Shown here piece after piece: positions 1 through 5,476 of a DNA stretch of 5,476 nucleotides. Numbering within the stretch: the first letter of the stretch is position 1; each line of letters begins with the position of its first letter. Under the pieces are notes generated by a model. It saw only the letters and a program-made list of their open reading frames with translations, searched no databases and had not been told where the DNA came from. Made by a program: the position numbers and the translations under genes. Source of the stretch: an uncultured Bacteroidales bacterium (GTDB lineage: Bacteria > Bacteroidota > Bacteroidia > Bacteroidales > UBA932); contig CAMJRT010000099.1 of assembly GCA_946408295.1 (NCBI GenBank), positions 1 through 5,476 of the forward strand. Direction: 5' to 3'.

Positions 1-1359
<1,359 letters not shown>

Positions 1360-1368
1360 TATCGTGTC

Positions 1369-2502
1369 TTATAAATTCGCGTAGATGAGTTGAACCCAGA
1401 CTTTGAAAATCGGGTCTTGGATTTCTGCCGTGGAGCCTGTCGTTTCGATGAGGTCGCGCTTCTTCAGGGCGTTTTTGAGAATGCGGATGTTACCGCTGGT
1501 TCCCAGTTTGTATCGCATCAGCGTCTGTTCCGATGAGAGGTTCTTTTCGCCGTTGCTGATGGCGCAAAGAAAATTGCGCTGCTTCTCTGTCAATGTGTCC
1601 ATCAAGTTGGTGAATTGGAGGCTCATCGAGTCAATCATAGACAGGAAAGCGTCGTCAATCTCTTTTTGAGAGCAGATTTTCTCGGTCCGGAGCCAGGCAT
1701 ATTGCGCCAGTTGCTGCACATAATACGAGTGGTTCTCGACCGTGGCTGCAAGATAGGAAGCCCATTCTGAGGAAATGGTTTTCCCGCTTTCTGTAAAGCG
1801 CCGGCAGATATATTCTGTCCAGTCTGCGTTGGAAATTTTCGGGAGGAACATCATATCTCCAAATTTATAGAACGGACTGGCGTATTCTCCGAAAATATGC
1901 ATCATCATATGCTTCTTGCTGCCGTACAGGATATACGCTACATCTTTTTGCTCTTGCCAGTGGCTCCGCAAAATTTTCTGGAAAGACTGGGTCCGGGCGA
2001 ATTCGCCGATTTGCTGGAATTCGTCGATACAAACGATGACCTTCTTGTGCCGGCGGGTGGCAATCTGTTGGGGCAAGTCCAGAATGTCTTCCCCGATGGG
2101 ATTGGCACGCAAGTCGATGCCGAAGCCAATCTCATAGCGGGTTCCGGGGTCCGAAAGCGATATCTTGGGCAGCAGTCGCGCTATGAATTCTTTGGCGTTG
2201 TTCAATAGTGCGTCCGTAGTAGGGGAGATGTCTTCTATCACCTTTTTGGCGAACAATTCATAAAAATCTTGTTCCGTCTCGCATTTGAAAACATTCATTT
2301 TGACGAATACAATGGACTTTTCTTGTTCTGAGACCAGGCGAATGGCCCGGTTGACCAGCGAGGATTTTCCCCAGCGGCGGGGAGAAATGATAGCCGTGTT
2401 TGTATTCGACAAGAAATTGGCTATAAGCCGTTTCGTCTCTTCTTTTCTGTCTGTGAAATCGTTGTCGGCGACGATTTTTCCGTAAATGAAAGGAATTTCC
2501 AT
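1369..2502 (-). CDS. Archaeal-type P-loop ATPase (ATPase_2-like), function unknown
   Basis: A 377-aa protein resembling the 'archaeal ATPase' AAA+/STAND-like family that is multicopy in many Bacteroidales genomes; its cellular role is not known. The Walker A region is SPRRWGKSSL (residues 40-49), with Ser where the first Gly of GxxxxGKS normally sits; PRRWGK is typical of the family. Walker B is KVIVCIDEF (154-162, Asp160-Glu161). ILYGSKKHMM (191-200) fits a sensor-1 strand. The C-terminal part (about 303-370, from LTEKQRNFLCAIS to the end) has the character of the winged-helix domain usual in this family. No signal peptide or membrane segment is evident. The ATG at 2500-2502 is chosen because MEIPFIYGKIV is the usual type of N-terminus and a -7 box lies 22 bp upstream. 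Base composition is clearly more AT-rich than pyrG. The gene stands alone, convergent with pyrG and divergent from tRNA-Phe. Family call firm, function unknown. Confidence 0.88.
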   Translation of the reverse strand: MEIPFIYGKIVADNDFTDRKEETKRLIANFLSNTNTAIISPRRWGKSSLVNRAIRLVSEQEKSIVFVKMNVFKCETEQDFYELFAKKVIEDISPTTDALLNNAKEFIARLLPKISLSDPGTRYEIGFGIDLRANPIGEDILDLPQQIATRRHKKVIVCIDEFQQIGEFARTQSFQKILRSHWQEQKDVAYILYGSKKHMMMHIFGEYASPFYKFGDMMFLPKISNADWTEYICRRFTESGKTISSEWASYLAATVENHSYYVQQLAQYAWLRTEKICSQKEIDDAFLSMIDSMSLQFTNLMDTLTEKQRNFLCAISNGEKNLSSEQTLMRYKLGTSGNIRILKNALKKRDLIETTGSTAEIQDPIFKVWVQLIYANL

Positions 2503-2524
2503 AGCGCATTCATATTCTATGCTG

Positions 2525-2532
2525 CAAAGATA
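2525..2532 (-). promoter_or_regulatory. Predicted -7 promoter element of the ATPase gene
   Basis: Read on the minus strand this is TATCTTTG, an exact match to the Bacteroidetes TAnnTTTG box. It lies 22 bp before the ATG at 2502, leaving a 5' leader of about 15 nt. No good TTTG -33 box is found at 18-20 bp; only T-rich sequence at 2551-2555, which falls in the first unit of the repeat array, so the promoter may be weak or depend on a regulator. Confidence 0.6.
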
Positions 2533-2544
2533 GTAAAGTTTTCG

Positions 2545-2583
2545 TCATATAAAATGATTTCATATAAATTTATATGATATAAA
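2545..2583. repeat. Three 15-bp-spaced TSATATAAA direct repeats with an 18-bp perfect palindrome, possible operator
   Basis: TCATATAAA occurs at 2545-2553 and 2560-2568, and TGATATAAA at 2575-2583, an exact 15-bp period. The middle copy is the left half of a perfect palindrome, TCATATAAATTTATATGA (2560-2577). The array begins 12 bp upstream of the ATPase -7 box and covers its expected -33 region, where a repressor or activator would bind. It is about 40 bp from the -33 box of the tRNA promoter. A regulatory role is inferred; the sequence is very AT-rich, so some repetition could be chance. Confidence 0.45.
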
Positions 2584-2622
2584 ATTGTATGATGATAAAA
2601 TCTGCGCTTGTGAGCAAAATAA

Positions 2623-2653
2623 TTTGCAGGTTTGAAAATAATTCCTAACTTTG
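2623..2653 (+). promoter_or_regulatory. Promoter of tRNA-Phe (Bacteroidetes primary sigma type)
   Basis: TTTG at 2623-2626 and TAACTTTG at 2646-2653 match the -33 and -7 consensus of Bacteroidetes sigma-70 promoters, with the expected 19-bp spacer. The start of transcription should fall near 2660, about 10 nt before the mature tRNA 5' end. A second TTTG at 2631 is too close to the -7 box to serve. Confidence 0.8.
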
Positions 2654-2669
2654 CAGTCCCAAAACGGAA

Positions 2670-2742
2670 GGTGCCATAGCTCAGTTGGTAGAGCAAAGGA
2701 CTGAAAATCCTTGTGTCCCTGGTTCGATTCCCGGTGGCACCA
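2670..2742 (+). tRNA. tRNA-Phe (anticodon GAA)
   Basis: A 73-nt cloverleaf. The acceptor stem GGTGCCA (2670-2676) pairs fully with TGGCACC (2735-2741), with discriminator A2742. D-stem GCTC/GAGC is at 2679-2682 and 2691-2694. Anticodon stem AAGGA/TCCTT (2696-2700, 2708-2712) closes the loop CTGAAAA, giving anticodon GAA at 2703-2705. The variable loop is GTGTC; the T-loop TTCGATT is at 2723-2729. The T-stem CCTGG/CCCGG has one apparent mismatch (T2720 against C2732). CCA is not encoded (the next bases are CA), as usual in Bacteroidetes. It is transcribed alone from its own promoter and ends in an adjoining terminator. Confidence 0.97.
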
Positions 2743-2776
2743 CAAAAAAAGAGGCTTTTGAGCCTCTTTTTTTGTG
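2741..2776 (+). terminator. Strong intrinsic terminator of tRNA-Phe
   Basis: A perfect 16-bp stem, CACAAAAAAAGAGGCT (2741-2756) and its complement (2761-2776), closes a TTTG loop. The core GAGGCT/AGCCTC stem is followed by seven T (2767-2773), the classic intrinsic form. The matching A-tract on the left means it could also stop minus-strand transcription. The left arm overlaps the last two bases of the tRNA and separates it from the PHP gene. Confidence 0.92.
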
Positions 2777-2782
2777 TACATC

Positions 2783-2813
2783 TATGGAATAACCATTGGA
2801 TTTATTATCTTTG
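2783..2813 (+). promoter_or_regulatory. Promoter of the PHP phosphodiesterase gene
   Basis: TATCTTTG at 2806-2813 is an exact Bacteroidetes -7 box. TATG at 2783-2786, one base off the TTTG -33 box, sits at the ideal 19-bp spacing. Transcription should start near 2820, about 20 nt before the ATG at 2840, which supports that start over the upstream in-frame GTG at 2774, which lies inside the terminator. Confidence 0.7.
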
Positions 2814-2839
2814 TCGAAATCATAGTAACCCGCAGAGCG

Positions 2840-4051
2840 ATGAAAAAATTTCTGACACTGTTCCTGATGGCCATTGTATCCGGCACTGCAGCCCACGCAC
2901 AGTTTTATTACCAGGATTACAAAAACCCGGAAATCTTGAGAAATATCAACCGCAGGGAACCCAATAGAAGGGAAATCGTGCTCCCTCAAGTAATGGGCTA
3001 CCAGATCTATAAAGCGGATTTGCATACACACGGTATTTTCTCCGATGGCACCGTCCTTCCGGATTACAGGGTAAAAGAGGCGTGGCAGGACGGATTGGAT
3101 ATCATTGCCATTACGGATCATCTCGAATATCGGCCCCAGGAAGAAGTAATGGGCGCATATATGAAGCAATACATCGAGGGCTCCGGGAAAAGTGTCAAGA
3201 ATCATCGTCTTATCAATAAAGCGCCGGATAAAGACGGTATTCAGGTTGATTTGAACTACCCTTATGAGCGAGCGATGAAATTTGCGCCGGACTTCGGCAT
3301 TGTCGTGATTAAGGGGCTCGAGATTACGCGCGATGGATGTACGGTGGGACATTATAATGCCTTATTCACATCCGATAATAACACGATTTATGATCCGGAC
3401 CCCGTCCAAGCCATCAAAAATGCCAAAAATCAGGGCGCCCTGGTGATGCACAATCATCCGGGATGGCGGAAAACCAGTATCGATTATACGGAAACAGACA
3501 AGATTGTCTATGGAGAAGGGCTGATTGATGGCGTAGAAGTGTTTAATGAAACGGAATTCTATCCCGGAATCATCGACAGGGCCCTTGAGAAGAATCTCTT
3601 TATGGCCGGTTCCAGCGACATTCACGGAACGACGGCGATGGAATACACGGCAGGGGACAATATCCGCCCGATGACGCTGATTCTCGCGAAAGACAAGTCT
3701 GAGGCGTCTTTGCGTGAGGCATTGAAGGCAGGACGAACCCTTGCTTATGCCTGCAATACTCTTTGCGGCAGCAAAGAACTGCTTACAGCCTTGTTCCGGG
3801 CATCCGTAACCTTGGAGACGGTGTGTGAACAAAACGAGAGAGGGCAGACCGTCTTCTGGTTGACCAACACATCTTCCATTCCCTATTGGATTTCCATCAA
3901 CGGGAAGAACCTGGTTTATCTTGGCCCGCAATCCGGCATCATCGTTAAGGAGAAAATGGCTCAAAAGTCATTCTCCATCGAGCCGGCCAATATGTTCTGC
4001 TCAAAGGACAAGCATCCGGTGATTGTATATGAGATAAGCGCGAAGAAGTAA
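2840..4051 (+). CDS. Secreted PHP-domain metal-dependent phosphodiesterase (Sb-PDE-like family)
   Basis: A 403-aa protein. Residues 1-20 form a signal peptide (MKKF, hydrophobic LTLFLMAIV core, cleavage at AHA|QF), so it is probably periplasmic. The PHP metal site is complete: DLHTHGIFSDG (60-70; His62, His64, Asp69), AITDHLEYRP (90-99; His94), KGLEITRDG (158-166; Glu161), GHYNALF (170-176; His171), VMHNHPGW (202-209; His206) and GSSDIHGTT (257-265; Asp260, His262). PHP enzymes use such clusters to hydrolyse phosphoesters. The pattern EYRP, GLEITR, NHPGW, SSDIH, RPMTL fits the Bacteroidetes proteins annotated 'Sb-PDE family phosphodiesterase'. The true substrate is unknown. The last 80 or so residues look beta-rich and may form an accessory domain. 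The start at 2840 is chosen for the signal peptide and promoter spacing. It is monocistronic: a terminator lies upstream and pta converges downstream. Base composition is more AT-rich than pyrG or pta. Confidence 0.88.
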   Translation: MKKFLTLFLMAIVSGTAAHAQFYYQDYKNPEILRNINRREPNRREIVLPQVMGYQIYKADLHTHGIFSDGTVLPDYRVKEAWQDGLDIIAITDHLEYRPQEEVMGAYMKQYIEGSGKSVKNHRLINKAPDKDGIQVDLNYPYERAMKFAPDFGIVVIKGLEITRDGCTVGHYNALFTSDNNTIYDPDPVQAIKNAKNQGALVMHNHPGWRKTSIDYTETDKIVYGEGLIDGVEVFNETEFYPGIIDRALEKNLFMAGSSDIHGTTAMEYTAGDNIRPMTLILAKDKSEASLREALKAGRTLAYACNTLCGSKELLTALFRASVTLETVCEQNERGQTVFWLTNTSSIPYWISINGKNLVYLGPQSGIIVKEKMAQKSFSIEPANMFCSKDKHPVIVYEISAKK

Positions 4052-4124
4052 GTAGAAATACTTGTTGAAGGAAATCGCACAGCCAATCTGGTAGGTGCCA
4101 TTACGGATTCCAGGCTTTCCAAAT

Positions 4125-4132
4125 TATTTTTG
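4125..4132 (+). promoter_or_regulatory. Possible -7 promoter box before the structured intergenic element
   Basis: TATTTTTG fits TAnnTTTG exactly and ends 6 bp before 4139, the first base of the outer stem of the element downstream. That is about where a Bacteroidetes transcript would begin. No convincing -33 TTTG lies 19-20 bp upstream (TTAC near 4101), and such a box can arise by chance in T-rich DNA. Confidence 0.35.
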
Positions 4133-4138
4133 TTTGCT

Positions 4139-4271
4139 ACATCCGGTGCGCGTACCCTTCACAGAGTTCCCTGTAATACAAGGTACCGCCCCCGATGCTC
4201 GTTTCAAACAGGCATCGGGGGCAGTACCCCCTCGTAGAGGACTCTCCAGCGCAGTGCGCTGCACCGGATGT
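4139..4271. other. 133-bp closed, multi-branched inverted-repeat element; candidate structured RNA or short interspersed repeat
   Basis: The ends are perfect 11-bp inverted repeats, ACATCCGGTGC (4139-4149) and GCACCGGATGT (4261-4271). Allowing a bulged T4260 and one G-T pair, the outer stem extends to 17 pairs (4139-4155 with 4254-4271). Inside lie a small ACAG/CTGT hairpin (4161-4174), a long GC-rich hairpin (4182-4228) and a CCTC-GTA-GAGG hairpin (4230-4240). A competing local palindrome, CAGCGCA-G-TGCGCTG (4247-4261), could displace the right arm of the outer stem. The element sits between the converging PHP and pta genes, 87 bp and 34 bp from their stops. It has no U-tract on either strand, so it is not a standard terminator. 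I do not recognise it as a named RNA family; no protein-like reading frame with a start is convincing. The pairing is seen directly; any function is inference. Confidence 0.55.
4182..4228. other. Long GC-rich hairpin within the intergenic element
   Basis: GGTAC (4182-4186) pairs with GTACC (4224-4228). After one C/A mismatch, GCCCCCGATGC (4188-4198) pairs perfectly with GCATCGGGGGC (4212-4222), closing a 13-nt loop that contains GTTTCAAAC. It is the most stable single hairpin in the gap between PHP and pta. It could help end transcription of either gene, but lacks the following T-run of an intrinsic terminator. Confidence 0.7.
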
Positions 4272-4305
4272 TTCACGAGCACGACAATGTTAGCCGGGGA
4301 TTGCG

Positions 4306-5307
4306 CTACTTTGCGTCCATGGCCTGGCAGGCGGTGATGGCGACCATCATATAGATGTCGTCCACGCTGCAGCCGCGGCTGAGGTCGTTGACGGGGCGGG
4401 CGATACCCTGGAGGATGGGGCCGATGGCGATGGCTTCGCCCAGACGCTGGACCAGTTTATAGCCGATATTGCCCACTTCGAGGTTCGGGAACACGAGCAC
4501 ATTGGCCCGGCCGGCAATCTCACTGCCCGGGGCTTTGCTCTTGCCTACGGAAGGTACCAGCGCCGCGTCGGCCTGCAATTCGCCGTCAATCTTGAGGGTG
4601 GGGTCGAGTTCTTTGGCCAGCGCCGTCGCTTCGACGACCTTGTCCACGACCTCGTGTTTGGCGGAGCCTTTGGTCGAGAAGGAGAGCATCGCCACCTTGG
4701 GCTCGGCAAATCCCGCTATGCTCTTGGCGGTGTGGGCGGTGCAGACGGCAATCTGGGCCAACTGGGAAGCGTCGGGTACGGGCGTGACGGCTACATCGCC
4801 GACCACCAGCACGCCGTCCTCGCCCAGCTGCTGAGCCTTGGTTACCAACAGCATCGCACCGCTGACGCAACTGACGCCGGGTTCGCATTTGATAATCTGC
4901 AAGGCCGGACGCAGGGTGTCGGCCGTCGTGGAAAGTGCGCCGCTGATTTGCCCGTCGGCATCGCCGCTCTTGATAATCAGGCAGCCGAAATACAGGGGAT
5001 TGAGCACGGTCTGGCGGGCCACCTCAAGGGTCATCCCTTTCTTCTGGCGGAGTTGGAACAGCAATTGGGCGTACTCCTCGGTCTTCTCGCTCGTGGCGGG
5101 GTCGATGAGGGTCGCCTTGCCGATGTTTTTCAAGCCCAGGCTTTCCGCCTTGGCCATAATGTCCGCCTTGGGGCCAATCAGGATAATGTCGGCGATATCG
5201 TCGGCGAGCGCCTTGTCGGCGGCCGTGAGGGTGCGGTCTTCCAGGGCCTCTCCGGTCTTGTCGTCACGCCACAGTGCCGGAATCACGACGACGTGGTGCG
5301 CCCCCAT
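4306..5307 (-). CDS. pta: Phosphate acetyltransferase (phosphotransacetylase), N-terminus uncertain
   Basis: Pta interconverts acetyl-CoA + phosphate and acetyl phosphate + CoA, the CoA-linked half of the Pta-AckA acetate pathway, in the cytosol. As called it has 333 aa, the normal length of the short (about 330-340 aa) form, with one phosphotransacetylase domain from about residue 20. Diagnostic stretches are DADGQISGALSTTADTLRPA (Arg133, matching the catalytic Arg), VVGDVAVTPVP, MLSFSTKGSAKH, DGELQADAAL, and RPVNDLSRGCSVDDI, which holds the Ser-Arg and Asp (310, 311, 317) of the active site. The first 20 residues are odd: VVVIP and EALEDRTL, normally contiguous as in RIVLPE-x-LE-x-RTL, are separated by ALWRDDKTG. 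The frame stays open without a stop to the window end, so ATG 5307 is only the last plausible start. Upstream sequence encodes hutU on the other strand, leaving no promoter. No ackA is seen beside it. Product certain, 5' end not. Confidence 0.95.
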   Translation of the reverse strand: MGAHHVVVIPALWRDDKTGEALEDRTLTAADKALADDIADIILIGPKADIMAKAESLGLKNIGKATLIDPATSEKTEEYAQLLFQLRQKKGMTLEVARQTVLNPLYFGCLIIKSGDADGQISGALSTTADTLRPALQIIKCEPGVSCVSGAMLLVTKAQQLGEDGVLVVGDVAVTPVPDASQLAQIAVCTAHTAKSIAGFAEPKVAMLSFSTKGSAKHEVVDKVVEATALAKELDPTLKIDGELQADAALVPSVGKSKAPGSEIAGRANVLVFPNLEVGNIGYKLVQRLGEAIAIGPILQGIARPVNDLSRGCSVDDIYMMVAITACQAMDAK

Positions 5308-5325
5308 CTCGGCGGTGAGTTCGGC

Positions 5326-5476
5326 AACCTGGCGGGCAGGCTCTTCATCAGTTCCGGCCTGGGCGGCATGAGCGGCGCCCAGGGCAAGGCGGCAGTCATC
5401 GCCGGGGCGGCCTCCATCATCGCCGAGGTGGACGATTCCCGCATCGATACCCGCTACACCCAGGGCTGGGTCACCC
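5326..5476 (+). pseudogene. hutU: Urocanate hydratase internal fragment, missing its N-terminus and cut by the window edge
   Basis: In the frame starting at 5326 the sequence reads NLAGRLFISSGLGGMSGAQ, then AAVIAGAASIIAEVDDSR and TRYTQGWVT. This is the NAD-binding region of urocanase (GLGGMSGAQ motif), which converts urocanate to imidazolonepropionate in histidine breakdown. It resembles the larger form found in Bacteroidetes and animals. In complete proteins this region lies well inside the chain and is preceded within about 35 residues by GPQGIVHGT, which is absent here; upstream the frame turns into the antisense of pta. There is no in-frame ATG before 5368. So the gene lacks its N-terminal part here, and the right end continues beyond the window. 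It may be a true gene remnant or one side of a chimeric join; the left boundary is approximate (about 5295-5345). Confidence 0.82.

Noticed and set aside
2774..2839. N-terminal extension of the PHP protein from a GTG at 2774
   Set aside because: It starts inside the tRNA terminator and upstream of the promoter; the ATG at 2840 gives a standard signal peptide.
2681..3352. Long minus-strand open frame across the tRNA and the PHP gene
   Set aside because: It is antisense to a tRNA and to a clearly conserved protein, and shows no recognisable domain.
4093..4101. AGGTGCCAT also found at the 5' end of tRNA-Phe (2669-2677), possible att repeat
   Set aside because: Only nine bases match, integration repeats normally copy the tRNA 3' end, and there is no integrase; likely chance.
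4145..4275. Minus-strand frame through the intergenic element containing a CPRC-like stretch
   Set aside because: It has no convincing start codon and its CPRC pattern falls on the arms of the GC-rich hairpin, so it is best explained by the structure.
4095..4337. Small plus-strand open frame of 80 codons
   Set aside because: It runs through the hairpins of the intergenic element and into the antisense of pta, with no promoter at a fitting distance and no recognisable motif.
4838..5371. Plus-strand open frame of 177 codons opposite pta
   Set aside because: It is the antisense shadow of GC-rich pta and is out of frame with the hutU homology.

Overview
The window looks like chromosomal DNA of a Bacteroidales bacterium, perhaps Alistipes/Rikenellaceae-like given the GC-rich housekeeping genes. 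Three things support this. The promoters match the Bacteroidetes pattern (TAnnTTTG near -7, TTTG near -33). The tRNA gene does not encode CCA. The proteins (CTP synthase, phosphate acetyltransferase, a secreted PHP-domain phosphodiesterase and an archaeal-type ATPase) resemble Bacteroidetes versions. The taxon is an inference from these traits, not a database match.

Layout from left to right: (1) 1-1359 +, the C-terminal five-sixths of CTP synthase PyrG, cut by the window edge. (2) 1369-2502 -, a 377-aa P-loop ATPase whose stop lies 9 bp from the pyrG stop. (3) 2503-2669, an AT-rich divergent control region with a minus-strand -7 box, a 15-bp-period repeat array containing an 18-bp perfect palindrome, and a good plus-strand tRNA promoter. 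(4) 2670-2742 +, tRNA-Phe(GAA), followed directly by a 16-bp perfect-stem terminator. (5) 2840-4051 +, a secreted PHP-family metal-dependent phosphodiesterase with its own promoter. (6) 4052-4305, non-coding, with a 133-bp element that folds into a closed multi-branched structure just downstream of a TATTTTTG box. (7) 4306-5307 -, phosphate acetyltransferase Pta with an uncertain N-terminus. (8) about 5326-5476 +, an internal fragment of urocanate hydratase (HutU) running head-to-head into the pta 5' end.

The genes do not form a pathway. pyrG and pta are GC-rich housekeeping genes; the ATPase gene, tRNA-Phe and PHP gene between them form a visibly AT-richer block with independent transcription units. 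The two points most worth checking are the structured intergenic element at 4139-4271, a candidate small RNA or short interspersed repeat, and the pta/hutU junction near 5295-5345, where two genes meet without a proper 5' end for either. That junction suggests a rearrangement or an assembly chimera.
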